Below, in pieces: positions 1 through 12,300 of a stretch of 64,000 bases of DNA. Under the pieces are notes generated by a model. The model did not search any database and had not been told where the DNA came from. It was given only the letters and a program-made list of their open reading frames with translations. The DNA comes from Apiosordaria backusii (lineage: Eukaryota; Ascomycota; Sordariomycetes; Sordariales; Lasiosphaeriaceae), in contig JAUKTV010000001.1 of assembly GCA_030549205.1 (NCBI GenBank), positions 5,022,001 through 5,086,000 of the forward strand. The letters run 5' to 3'. How positions within the stretch are numbered: the first letter of the stretch is position 1; the number at the start of each line of letters is the position of its first letter. Position numbers and translations under genes: made by a program.

Positions 1-1907
1 TCGATCACACTGTGAGAGAGGTAGGCAAGTGGAGAGTGAAAGCAAGACGCAAGATAGGATTTGGTCCAAGCTCCTTCCTCTCTCAACCTTTCCAGATCGA
101 GCTTGGGGGGAATGATGGAGAATGCACAACGATGATGATCCTTGGCGGCGATCAGACAAGGATTTTGTGTCAAGTTCTCGACCATCTCTCACCTTTTGAG
201 CAAACCTGCAAACCTGGGTTGTCCCATCTTCCCTAACAGGGCAGGATTTTGCTGCTGATGCAACACTCTTTGTCCAAAAAAGCTTTTGTGATGGATCTGT
301 CTGGGAAAGGGTAGAATGCCTGGTAGGTAGGTGTCGACAGCGTGGATGAAGTGGTAATCCGGGGAAAAGGGTATGAGGCGAGAGAGGGCAAGCGAATGCA
401 ACTGCTCTGGTGATGATGATGCACGCAGGGACATGCGCACGTACACTCAGCACTCGAAAAGACATTTTCTGTACCTAGGCGATATGTGCGACTTAGACAT
501 GTCGGAGCAGAGCAAATTGACTGAGAATTGAGTGAGATTACCACGTTTTTTCTGCGTGTTTGATTCTTCTTCATTTTGCTTTGCATTTCTGCATCTTCAT
601 CTCCAGTCTTTCGTCAATTTTAGAGTTCATGTCTTCATCAGCTTAACCTGAAGAAAACGGGAGCTCCATTTTTCTGCAATGTCCACCTTAGCTGGTCCCA
701 CCCAGTAGGGTGGCAACTATTCCTGCATGTTTAGTCTTGCATTTCTTCACCTTACCGCAGTACATAAACAGCTCTCAGCTTAAATCCGATCTCTAAATCT
801 TGCCTTGGTGCCTTGCCGTACAGATTTACAACAGAAAAAAGCAGGAATTGATTCCAATGTGGCGAAAAATATTCTCCTGTGTGGCAGGTGTGGTAGATGT
901 GTGTGAGTGGACTGGTGGTGTGAGTGGTGGTGGTGTGTGTGTTCAGCTCCCTGCAACTCTTTGTCCTGCACGGCTGCGCACACACACACACCCCTTCCTT
1001 GGCAAGCTGATGATCGAGGCTTTGGATGGGCTGGCAATGACTGGCCGCAAAAAAAGGTACGGGGAATCACAAGTCAGGCCAGAAAGTTCGGGGAGAGGAG
1101 CCCGTTTTTGGACTCTTGTTCTCTTTCCGCTCGTGCGCATATGTATGTGGTGTGGCCTGAATATGAGCCTGAAGCTGAATGGCTGGCATCTTCCGGTCTC
1201 CCGGTTCGGCTACACGTCGCCGGGGATGGGATGATTTGGGGGCTACGGTATGGTATCTTTGTGCTCCTGAGAGAGAAAGAAAGTGTGGGGGATCAGCGTG
1301 CGTGGGAAGGGATGAGAAGTTGGTTGGGATGAATAGGGTCTGGATGAAAAACATTGGTAGATAACAACAGTAGGTGAGAACTTGCATTGATGATGGGAAA
1401 AAAAAGACGATGGGAACTGTAGCCGCAGCGATGATGGGTGAGTGAGTGGTGAGACCTCAAGGTGCTAGAAAACTGGTAGATATTATTCACCTGGCAAGCA
1501 GGCTAAATTGCCAGACCTGGACTTGTGACACGGGTTGTACAGACCTTACGTGTACCATCCAGGGGAATGGCAATTATAACAAAAACTTTATTATGAACTC
1601 GTGGTCGTTGCGACACGGGGAAAAAAACAAGAGGGCGGGGAAACGGGCGGATGTATGTGCGTGTAAAGTGTTTTTGGGGAGAGATAGATTGCGGTTGTTG
1701 GAGAAAACGGGGAAGGAGACCAAAGGGTTGTTTGGTGTGTGTTTGAATGAATGCAATAGAGGATTTCTTTATATCCTTGAGCTCTTCGGTCGTACGATTC
1801 AAGGACGGGCACAACAGCATGGAAGGGAGAAGAACGAGAGGCGTCGAACGGATGACGGTGGACGATGCAGCGTCACTCTGAATTGGTGACAATGGCGTTG
1901 TCACTTG
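1..1907. other. Gene-poor segment, no supported gene
   Basis: Open frames here are short, overlap on both strands and show neither fungal codon bias nor recognisable domains. A short CA run lies near 977-990. I see no tRNA, transposon ends or convincing exon. It may hold the promoter or UTR of a gene to the left, or noncoding transcription. Confidence 0.5.
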
Positions 1908-2069
1908 TCACTTGATCGCCCCACATTTTGAGACGGTGGCTTGATCCTTGTCGTCGAGCTTGAAGGGGATCTTGAGAGTGTTCAAACTGAAAATTGAAAA
2001 GGTTATCGATGAGAGCATTCTTAATCTGGTATCGGAATGTAAGATATCAAATTACCAATTGCTACACAT
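1908..2069 (-). CDS. Candidate two-exon microgene (30 aa, unrecognised)
   Basis: On the minus strand, exon 1 (2056-2069) opens with ATG and ends after a split TG|T codon at a GTAATT donor. A 69-nt intron (1987-2055) ends in a pyrimidine-rich TTTTCAATTTTCAG acceptor. Exon 2 (1908-1986) closes in frame with TGA. The peptide is 30 residues, starts MCSNC and ends KCGAIK, with cysteines at 2, 5 and 26 and a charged centre rich in Lys and Asp. Exon 2 uses C/G-ending codons (CTC AAG ATC CCC TTC AAG) like highly expressed fungal genes, unlike the surrounding DNA. An in-frame TGA lies shortly upstream of the ATG, so a longer N-terminus in this exon is excluded. No family is recognised. It could be the last exons of a larger gene, or chance. 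Confidence 0.3.
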
Positions 2070-5000
2070 AGAGCGAGTCTGACGGAGATACCTTGGAGCT
2101 GTGCTTCAGATCTCAACGTGGTCCAGTCGATTGAGTTTAGCTCTCGTACGTCGATCACCGGAGCGCAGGAGCCACATGCTGTCACCCTTCGGTTCTTCAA
2201 CCACCCCCTCCACCAAGTTTCGATTCGTAGTATCGCGTCTCTGCTTGGGCGGATTTTCTTGCGCTCAATTGTTATGTTATGGTCCTTATTACTACTCTAT
2301 ACACAGCATTCTCACATTAGTCTACACCGTGCTCAGATTGTCGGAATGAGGACGTCTGGAATCAGAGACGCTGAGAGACTTGCGCACAGACCACCGTCAA
2401 GCTTTGTGGTTTTTTTAATCAGCGGAGTCGTGGTGGAGGGCTACCCGCCTCCCCCACCAACCCCAGCGCACGAGGGCCTGAGACAGTTTGATTGTCCACC
2501 TCAGCTTTGGATGCCAACCTCGCCTTGGGAGAGAGAACTTCAATTACAGAGCTTTACCCCACGCTGGCAGGGGCAACGCGGGGTTTGCTTCACCGTTATA
2601 CCTATCACCGTTCCCTCTCAAGCAAGCGTGAACGAAAGCAGCCCAAGAAAGCTCCAAGAATCCGAAACGGGCTTGGTAGAGTGGGCGCCAGCGGCTGAGC
2701 AAGGGGGTCATCCTGGCGCCCGGCCTGGCACTTCCCTTTTCGATCTCAACAGCCGCGAGTGCGTGTTGGGCAGCACCAGCTACTTTGTACGAACTCAGGC
2801 TGCCAGAACTGTCAGAGGAATAGAGAATGATTGACGATTGCCCACCGAAAGCGCAAAGACTCACTGCGCAATCGGGGCCTCGTAGGGCAGCCGCAGCACG
2901 GGGGGTGACAGGCGGGAGAGCTCGGTGCTAGGGTACGGCAACGCACGGCGGACGATGGGATTGGGACAGCCGACCGATTATCGCAAGGCGGCAGACAAGA
3001 ACCACGAGTCTTTAGTCTGCAAAGCCTGCCTTGTCACGCCCGGATGACTGGTGACGGTCATGTTTCCACGGCCTGAGCCTCAACTGATCGGTACAAACAA
3101 CCCAGGTGGCCTGTCTGGGCAAAATGGCTTCATCCGGAATCGCACCTCTCTTGTAGCTTCTGCCCCCACCTCCCCGTGAAGGTTTGTAAGGTAACCTTTG
3201 ACTGTTGGCAACGGCGACAGCGAGGAAGCGTTGGTTGTACAGCCCTTACCGCTACAAGTGGACGTGACCACTTGTCAGCAGCCGACTTTTTCATGTGTCT
3301 CCCTTGTTTATTACTAGAGGGAGAAATCTGACAGACGTCGCAATCGAAGCATCAAATCTGACAATGGTTGAGGTGTCCGTTCGGCTTTTACGATCACGCA
3401 TTTTTAGCTTTCTGTTTTGTCTGTTATTATGATCAAAGAGCCACCACCACCGGGAATCCACGTTGTTGAACCTCGGACCCGAACGGTTACGCAAGTAGGT
3501 CCCGTTATAGGCCAGCCATTGCTTTCTCTCTGTCTTGTAAAACTCGTGAACAAGTCCTTACTCGGTAATCATCACCTACCTACAGTTCTTTGCCCTTTTG
3601 CCTTCCAGGCTATGAGTTGGGGGCCGCGGGGGGCCTGACCAGATGCTCACTCTTTTTTGACTTTTGATGGTTCCCTGCTGAGGAACGGGCGAGCTTCATT
3701 GGTGGGCAGAGCGCGGTGAGGTGGGCTGGGCTCAATTTACCTGTCTCTTCTGAACGGCCGCCCTGGGCTTGCGAACTGCTGGCGAAATGATGAATTTCTC
3801 GGTGAATTGGACACAGTTCCTGATCTGGTCTGCAGCTTTTTGCGTGCTCTTGTTCTCACTCGCTCCCGTCTGCTCTCTTCTTTGATCTTGCGCTGCTTGC
3901 CCCTGGTCGCTTTTGGGTTCCAGGTGCAGGGGGGGCGCCCGACGGTTTGTAGGTGGGCACCTCATGTATGTAGACCCTCCCCAATTGAGGTATCGATGGC
4001 GTATCTGAGGTACCCCAAGTACTTTTCTTCACCCCCCGGCCACCGCTCGCGAGAGGTGCTTGGTTGCTGCTGGGCTCGCTGCGGTCGGCCCAACACCTTT
4101 CACTGTCACTGTCCCTTTTCCCATCTCGGCAGTGAGGTTGAGGGTTTATTCGAGCTTGGTCAGTATGGGCTATTCGCGCTTGTTGGATGAAGCAGAGAGG
4201 GGAGGTCGGTTATGATTGTTCCTTGAGTCGGTGTCAGCTTCAATTGAATTTATCGCCAAGGCCGTGACACCATTGCTCCACACAGACAGTCATGGTTCTC
4301 GCCGTCACTTTACCTTAACTCTTAGATCTATATACCATTTCTCTAATCGGTCTTCGGCACGATGTTTCTTACGAGCGTCTCAATTATATTTTGACTCGAT
4401 AGCTATCCGTACCTCTAGACAAAAAGAGGGAATCAAGGAATGAAGCAGAGGTGAGGTGAGGTGAACTGAGAGAAGCGCCCTGCTTCTGGCGCTACACTAG
4501 CAGACCCCTGTACCAAAGGTAAGGTACCTCTGGAGTACCGGGGGTACCTCTTAGGTACAGGCTGCCCTGGGCTGCCCTGGGTTCCGCCTCCAACCAAGTA
4601 GCGTCTGACACCGGCGGGCAGAGCAGCCAGTGCCCATCGCTGGCCCCACATCCCATCCTTCCAGGTTCTTTTCTCCCTTCCCAACTTTCCCACTCCTGGG
4701 CACACCACCGCCTCCCTCTTCTTCCCGCGCCCACCGTTGCCGACCCTCACCTCACCTCGACAAACAAGGTACACAGCAATAGTGCCCGCGTCGAGCCTCA
4801 CGACGGCTCCTACTCTTCTCTCGAGGGATCATCTTTCATTTCATTTCTCTTTGATAGGTTCCTTCACAGTATTGGAACTCTCCCAGCGTCCTCCAGCTTG
4901 CTGCATGCTGGCTCCGGAACCTCGTCCGCCACTTCTTTTTTTGGACCGCTTCCCGCCACAACCACAACCACTTTTCTCTCACGACGACGACGGCGAAGAC

Positions 5001-5399
5001 AACGACAACAACGACGACAACCTTTTGTGTATGACGCCAGCTCTACAACTCCGCGGTCGCTAATTCTGATTGGGATTTTGCCATTGCCTTCTGGTTGCGA
5101 CGAGCGCGAAATTGATTTTGGTCGACTCACTGAGGGGATCTGTTTGCCGACATATTGACCGACGCCTGAATTCTGGCGCCCTAACGACACCGCCATTTCA
5201 CGCGTGCGCCAAAGCCTGCCATCGTCGACTGAGCCAACGGTATATGGGAACCTGCCACGACCAAACCTCCGACACGCCGACGCTTGGCTCCGTGGCTACC
5301 CCCGTCTCCCAATATCCGCGGATCCTTCCAAGTCATTCATAGCCCGGCGTGGTGCAGAAAACGAGAGCGAGGAGTTGATTTCACCATCCTACCGCGGCC
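2070..5399. other. Intergenic region and long 5' leader of the MED15-like gene
   Basis: No supported gene. The 238-codon open frame at 2118-2834 (+) has no recognisable domain and no coding-type codon bias. The last several hundred bases before 5400 are CT-rich with CAC/GAC triplet runs, typical of a long fungal 5' UTR. GGTACC-centred sequences occur at 4522-4529 and 4542-4549. Confidence 0.5.
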
Positions 5400-5950
5400 A
5401 TGGCCGCCAACATACCGGGGCAGATGCCGCAGATGGTTAACAACCACATGATGCTGCTCCAGCAGCAACAGCAACAGCAGCAGGCACGAAAACTGCACCA
5501 GTCGCAACAAGTTCAACAAGCCATCACAAACTATATCATGACTACCCAGAGCCAGGCGCCTCCAAATTCATGGCAAAGCGCCATGTCGGTTCAAGACCGG
5601 TTTGGAAAGATCATGAACCTGTAAGTATACAACTTTGCCGGTGGCAGACTTGGCTCACTAACGGTTTGGCAGCTGCACAAACACAATGCTTGCTATGCCC
5701 CAGGCTAGTTGGCCGAGTATCTTTTCCTACGTATCAGACTTTGAAAAGAAGGTTTGGTTGTCTGCCCAAGACAAGGTAAGCGCGCCACCTTTTCTTTTCA
5801 CCTTTCAAACTTTCCACCTTTTTTTCAAAACGCTCTGGATTCTGACATGACATCTAGAACCAATACGACCAGCTCGCAGGCCAAAAAATCCAGGAAATGG
5901 TTAAACGCCGACAGGGCAACATGCCTGACCTTCAGAACCAGCTGCAAGTT

Positions 5951-5988
<38 letters not shown>

Positions 5989-8900
5989 GCAGCAGCAGCA
6001 GCAGATGCTCATGAACCAGATGGCTGCTGCTCGGATGGGCCCGACCGGTCAGCCCGGATTTCCAGGCATGCAGCATCCGATGCAGGTTCCCCCAGCACCC
6101 CCACAGGCCCAGCTGGGTATGGGATTGGCCGGAAACCCCCAGAACAGGCCCGGGCAACAACCGTTTGGCATGCAAATGGGACAACCGCAACGGCCTATGG
6201 CGTCTATGGGCCAGTTGCAACCCCAGGAAATAGCTGCCGTGAATGAGCTGGCCCAGAGAATGATGAATCAACATCCTGAGCCCGCCAGGTCTCAACTGCG
6301 CCAGAAACTGATCGAAAATCTGGGCCCGCGTGCTGCTCAGTTCCAGGGCGACGTACTCTTGTGGCACTTTCAGCAGCAAGCTCTTCAGCAATTGAGGGAG
6401 TCCCGCCAGAGGCAAGCTCTTGGACAACAGCGCATGGTTGGAAATGGACTGCCGCAGGGCCAACAGCCAGGGCAGATGAACCCGAATCAGCTCATGATGA
6501 ATCCGCTAGCACAGCAGGCCATGTCTGATGGCCAGATGCTCGGCCCCAATATTGAAAGCATTCGAAATGAGCACCAAAGGGCTCTACTTGCCCAATCGCA
6601 GGGGCATATGGTTGTGCCAGCGAGCAACGGCCCTGGTCGGACCGTCACGCCAGGCCCGATGAACGGGATGCCGGGCGCTCAGCCAGGTGTGAACCAGACT
6701 CCTCGGCCCATGCCGATGGGGCAGAACTTTGGTGTTCAGCAGCCTGGTGTTGCTCGAGGACCGATGATGGGACATCCGATGCAAGGACAACCGGGTGGGC
6801 TCGCCGGTCCCCCTACCACCTCCCAAAGTCCAGCCATGAACACGTTGAACGCGCCGATGCAGCAACCGCCCGTCCCGATGACGCAAGTGGGGAGACAGCC
6901 GTCCGTTAACCAAAACAACCAGGCAATGGGTCCGAATTTGAACCCGCAGTTCAGCCACCAAAACAACACACGACCACCCTCGGCGATGCCAGGTGCCATG
7001 AACAACGCGGCCATGGCAGGAGCCAGAGGAATGCCCGACGGAGCCATGGGCAACTGGACCCAGCAGCAACGGGCAGCCATGATGAATGGGCTGAATGTCG
7101 GCAAACCTGGCCAGATGCCCGGGGCGCCAGAGCAGCTGCCAACTGGTCAGATGCCGAATCAAGGGCCGGTGCCGAATGGGCCGCAACCTGCCACTGGACA
7201 ACTGACTCCGGCAGTGCAGGCCAGTCACGCCAGGATGCTGGAACACCTGCAAACTCCTCAAGGCAAGGCACAGATCGACAATATGGACATCGCCCCTCAA
7301 ATCCTCGGCGTGCTCGCATCGCAACACCGCATGAATGTTCCTCCTCAAATCAAAAAGTGGGTTCAGCTCAAGGCCCTTGTAGCCGCCAACAACCCTGGGC
7401 TTGGTCCACTCTTGCAACAACTACAACTACGACAGTTCGCAGCAACTTGGCAGCAGCAACAACTGAGGAGACAACAACCCCCCGGCAACTTGGGGATTCC
7501 TTATCAGCCCCCCCAGCTGCCGCCCGGCGAGCAGTACCCTCCCTCTCTCAGCCAGATTCTCCCCAATGAAGTCCAGGCGTTTCAGAGTAAGAATCCATCT
7601 ATTGGGAACCACAGTCCGGCTGCGGTGGGCGAGTACCTCAAGAAGCTCAAGTACCAGGACTACGCCAAGAAGGCATGGGAGAAACATAAGCAGCAAGGAA
7701 TCAACAATGCCAATGCCGGCGGCCAAAAGGCTCCGGCCCAGATGATGCCTCCAACTCCCACCACTCAACCAGGTGCCCCTCCGATGCCTCAGCAGAACGT
7801 CCCGCCGAAGCCCTCAAGCACCCCGGCCCCGACCGTGCTTCCTCCTGCTCCAACGCCGGTCAGGCAAACACCGAAGCTCCCTCAACAGCCGCAACCTCAG
7901 CAGCAACAGACGCCACAGCCAGGGCAGAACCGGCCAAATCCGTCCCCTGTGCCTACCCCCAGGAATAACCTCAAGAGAAAGCAGGACGATTCCGAGGGGC
8001 CGGTCCAGCCGAACACCACAGCGCAGCGACCCGCACCGGGGCCCGAACCCCAACCCAACGGCCGTCCTTTTCCTTCGTTTGCCCCACTGCCCGATGAGAA
8101 AGTTGCCAACATGACGCCGCAGCAAAGGGCGGAATACGATGGCAAACTTCGACTTTGGCAGCGGATGAAGAATATCCACGCCGAGGAGACTCAATTCTCC
8201 AATGTTCAGCAGGAGGTGCCAGTGCCCATGGATGGCGAAGTACTGGAAAAGTGCCGTACCATTATCATGCAATCATGGTCCGTGATTGGCAAGATCGCAC
8301 AAGTGCTCCAGCCATGGTTTTTCAGGACCAAGGACGAAGACCGTCTGAGGATGCTCTACAAAGCGGTATGTTTTTACCTGGTTGACCATTTTATTGCTGG
8401 AAACTGACAAGATTGTAGCGCTTCAAACTTTCAAAGCAGTTCCTTTTCAACAAAAATGCCAAGGAACCACAATTTCGAGAACAGCTCACCATCTCACCCC
8501 AGGAAGTCGAGCAGATTCAGGGCATGTGCAGGAGCATCGCCGTCGACATTAAGAGCCAGATGATGGCCCCGGCCCCTCCACCGAATTCACAGACTTGGAA
8601 CCAAGCGGGCGTCGGAACCCCGGCTCAGCGGCCCGCGCAGGCACCAACTGCCCTGAGCCAGGCCAATTTGGAGAAGCAGACGCAGGCGTTGAAGCAGGCG
8701 CAGAACCGAACAGCCACCAAGAGCGTTCCCCCTGCTGCTCCGACGACTACACAGCCTCCCTTCTCGTTCGGGGCTCACAAATCGCCAGCGGGCAACCCGG
8801 AATACCTCGGCGAACCGCTTCTCACCCGAGACGGACTCCAGCCGCCGCCTGCCAGGAAGAAGCCCAAGACGGGAACAAACCACAGCTCACCCCCAGCTGT

Positions 8901-9774
8901 TCAGCCCGGCACGGGCTCCTTGTCGCCCAATGTCAAAGCACCCTCTCCAACGGTCAGTCGAAAGCCGGAGCCGGTCAAAGCAGCAGCACCCAAGTTTATG
9001 TGTACCGAGCCCGGTTGCGAGCAGAGCTCTGCGGGCTTTGAGAGTGAAGAGGCTCTTGCTGTCCACAGGCAAGAGGAGCATATCAAGCCATTCCAAGACC
9101 CTGCGGCTTTCCTTAGGGAAAACATGGCGGCGGCAATGCACCTTGACGAGCAGGGCAGACCTATCTCGGCGCCGGCCATGGGCGGCAGTCTTTCCAGGCA
9201 GGGCCAGACGCCCATGAGCAAGCCAGATTTGGCGGCGACGCCCATGTCTCGCGACGCTTCGATGAGACGACAGGGCAGCGCTGCGGGCGGTCAGGAGAGC
9301 GCAGCGACACCGCGGATGGCAGAGACGACGCCGATGGCCGTGGCTGACGAGATGTGGAACACTACGGTGGACCCGCAGAATTTGTTTGCCGGTCTGTCGA
9401 CGACGTTGGATTCGACCATGGGTAATATGATGCACGAGTTTGGGACGTACCGGTCGATCACGCCGAATGATACTCCGGAATCGACAGCGAGTAAGGATAG
9501 CGGGGTCTCGGAACCGAACAGTGACATTCTGGAGAGCACGGGGCTGGATATCAACTTGACGTTCCAGTCGTTGGAGAATGATGTTTTGCTTGACATGAAC
9601 AGGGTCAATATGGATGGGTTTGAGAGTTTGGTGGAGAATGACATGTATGGTCAGGGTGGTGGTTTTGGGCAGGATTCGTATCAGTTCACTTTTGAGGACA
9701 TGACGATGGGGAATGATTTTAACAAGGCGTTCCAGTTTGACTCGAGCCAGTACATGCTGGATACATCGGTTTGA
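5400..9774 (+). CDS. med15: Mediator tail subunit MED15/Gal11-like, KIX domain
   Basis: Predicted coactivator-binding tail subunit of RNA polymerase II Mediator. Four exons join in frame: 5400-5620, 5673-5775, 5858-8365 and 8419-9774, giving 1395 aa. The introns have GTAAGT, GTAAGC and GTATGT donors. Residues about 57-125, spread over exons 1-3, match the fungal MED15 KIX domain: a SWQSAMSVQDRF start, then SWPSIFSYVSDFEKKVW and a helix ending EMVKRRQG. Polyglutamine tracts lie at residues 21-28 and just after KIX. A long Q/P/M/N-rich low-complexity middle follows. Near the C-terminus is C1139-x4-C1144-x15-H1160-x4-H1165, a C2H2-like zinc-binding pattern, then an acidic, Met/Asp/Phe-rich tail ending FDSSQYMLDTSV that looks like an activation-type surface. 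KIX makes the family assignment strong; the zinc finger is read by pattern only. The leucine-rich antisense frame opposite polyQ is a shadow. Confidence 0.85.
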
Positions 9775-10937
9775 AGTTCTGGATAGGGGACTAGGGGAAT
9801 CGAAGTTGGGGATCGTTTATATAATGCGCATGGGAAGACTGTTTTGGTCCGGTACATGGTATATGGAAAAGCGGACTGGTTGGGCACTTTTCGAGAATCG
9901 TGGTATATTAATCCCGTTTTCTCTTGTTGTTTGTTGCTCGTTGGGAGGAGTTATGGTAATCTGGACTGGACTATAAGCGCATTTCTTTCTCTTTTCTTTT
10001 TCTCGCGGGACGAACGGACGGTTCTAAGGTCAGGCAGATAGGGTGATACCCCCCGTGAACTTGTTTCTTTTTTTTCATTGTATACGGAGTGTATATTATA
10101 CTATCAAGCGTGAAGGTCTCGATCGAGGTTGAGAGTAGGAGTGGCTATGAAAGCGTCGAGGTGGAATGGAATCAAAAGTGTTACGTCTATCTGATGTCTT
10201 TGTGGTGTGAGGGAGTGATAGGGGTCCTGGCATGTGTGAGTGAAGCTTTGGCCAAGTTCCTGCGCTGATGATGCGGGGCAGAGACGGGAGCGCGCCAATC
10301 CATGCAGGAAAGACGGGATGATCCACTGGGGCGGGTACCAAGAGCATGGGTGCTCTTCAGGTTATTCAACGGCTTTTCTTTGATAGACAGTCACGGGTAA
10401 GATTCACCTTTTATATCGAACTCACAGAGAATAAGCTGGCCCTTTATCCACTATTCTATCAGTCTAGTCATGTCGTGGTGCTGGTGGTGATAATGACAGC
10501 AACTTCAGCGCGATAAGGTACCCAAATACCCTGAGCTCTCTCTCTCTCTCTCTCTTTCGTACGCCAGTAGCGCCCGCAGGTGGGGAGCTTCACTCGCTAG
10601 CTTCGGGGACAGGGGTCGGGTTCATTGCGTAGCTTACTTCACTTGTTCGGTAGGTATCTTCAGCACCACAAACCGCGACTTTTTGGACGCGACTTTTTTT
10701 GGCTTGTGCTTTTTTGGGGGGGGGAGTGGGGATCCGCAATTACATCCCACCCTTCTCTCTCTCTCTTGGGGTTATTTAGTTATTTACTTTCTTGTTTCTC
10801 TGTACACCTTTCCTTCTTTTGTTCCTTTCCTTGTAACAGACACAGACGCGTATTTTCCCAACTGTTGGTGACATTTTATTGTTCTTGATATCAACGCGTA
10901 CAACAAGAGAGTACCTTGTAGAAGCGGATATACAGCA
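9775..10937. other. Intergenic spacer with (CT)10 microsatellite
   Basis: Holds the 3' UTR of the MED15-like gene and the promoter and leader of the next gene. A perfect (CT)10 run lies at 10536-10555. An AAGGTACCC motif is near 10515. No open frame with coding character is seen. Confidence 0.55.
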
Positions 10938-12300
10938 ATGGACAGCACACCCCTCCGCCAACATCATCACGTCCGCGCTCCCCTCACCTCGTTGGATCCC
11001 AACACTACCACGAACAACACAAACGCCAACGCGTCGTCTTCTTCTTTTGGGTGCCAGTCGTCTTCACCTACAAAGATGACGACTATGATAGTGATGCAGA
11101 GCCCATTGCAGCGGGAAATGGTGCAGACAATGCAGACGATGCAGACGCGTACGCCGCCTGAGACGGAGACGAAGGTAAAGAAGAGGAGTCTGGGGATGGG
11201 TGTTCAGTCGTCTTCTCCGAGTGCGTCGCGGGCGGTGGTGGTAAAGGAGAGGTTGGAGACAGAGGAGGAGGAGGGGGAGGGGGAGGAACAGGAGCGGGTG
11301 GTTAAGAAGCGGCGTTTGAGTGTATGTTTTTACTTTTTGACTCCCTTTTCGAAATTGGTGTTTACTGCTGACGGAGGTGCTGATGTTATGTAGTATTCAC
11401 GATCCCCTTCTCCAGCACCCACCCAAACATCATCTGTCTTCTCCGTTCGTGACGATGACAACGACAACGAGAATGGGAATGAGCAAGAAAACGACAACGA
11501 CAACGAAAATGATATATCCCAGGCGACTACATTGACTATTCCCGACCTTCACCCTGTGGTTGCTGCCGCCACTGTTGCTGTCATCAGAGAACAACAGCCA
11601 AACCCAAGAACGAGAACGAGGTTAACGCGTGAACAAGCCCGTCAGGTATTTATTCCTCTCCCCCCTCCCCTGTCTTGTCCTCCCCCAAGGTATACAATAT
11701 ACTAACAATAACCAAAAACAGAAAGCAGAAATCCTGCGACTGAGACTCGGCCTCGCAAACTACAAGGTGAAAACAGGGCAGACGGACGTGTCGCTTGATC
11801 AGCTGGAGAGGAGGCATATGCTGCTGGCTTGGGGGCAGCAACAGCAACAACAACAGCAACATCAACTACAACCGCAACAACCACAACCGCAACAATCACA
11901 GCGATCATATCAGCAGCATTATAGGCAACACTCTGTACAGCAGCAGCAGCAACGGCAACAACAGGTTAGAAGTCACGAAAGGAGTTCAAGTGGGGCTGGG
12001 GCTGGGACAGGGGCTGGGTTTGTGAGCGGGAGTAATAATAATAATAACTGGAGGGAGGGGTTGTGGGAGGTTATGAGACGGCGGGAGTTGGAGAGGCAAC
12101 AACAACGAGGGGGGGTAAAGAGGGAAGTAGTGGAGGAGAGGCCGGGGGAGGAGACGGAGGATGAGGGAGAGGAAGGGGAAGAGGGGGAGGGGGAGCAGGA
12201 GTTGCCTAGGCTACCGCAGCAGGGGGGACGACAGTTACGGGAGGGGGATAGGAGGGGGGTGGAGGCTGTGAGTGGGTTGTTGAGTTTGGCTAGGGGGTAG
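10938..12300 (+). CDS. Whi5/Nrm1-family G1/S transcriptional repressor-like protein
   Basis: Three exons, 10938-11321, 11394-11645 and 11722-12300, join in phase 0 to give 404 aa. Exon 3 opens with KAEILRLRLGLANYKVKTGQ (residues 213-232) followed by a Leu-containing helix. This is the GTB (G1/S transcription-factor-binding) signature of the Whi5/Nrm1 family (Pfam Whi5), by which budding-yeast Whi5 and Nrm1 bind SBF/MBF and repress the G1/S programme. The rest is low complexity: an N-terminal region with SP/TP sites (candidate CDK sites, e.g. SPSPAPT at exon 2), KKR and KKRR basic patches (possible NLS), a D/N-rich stretch, then a polyQ run and an acidic E/G-rich C-terminus. Family placement rests on the single motif, which is a close match; the partners in this fungus are inferred. 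Its length is above yeast Whi5 (295 aa). Confidence 0.7.

Noticed and set aside
2118..2834. 238-codon plus-strand frame
   Set aside because: No domain, no codon bias, overlapping frames on both strands; nothing supports translation.
5825..6463. Leucine-rich minus-strand frame opposite the MED15-like gene
   Set aside because: PolyLeu is the reverse reading of the CAG/CAA polyGln tract.
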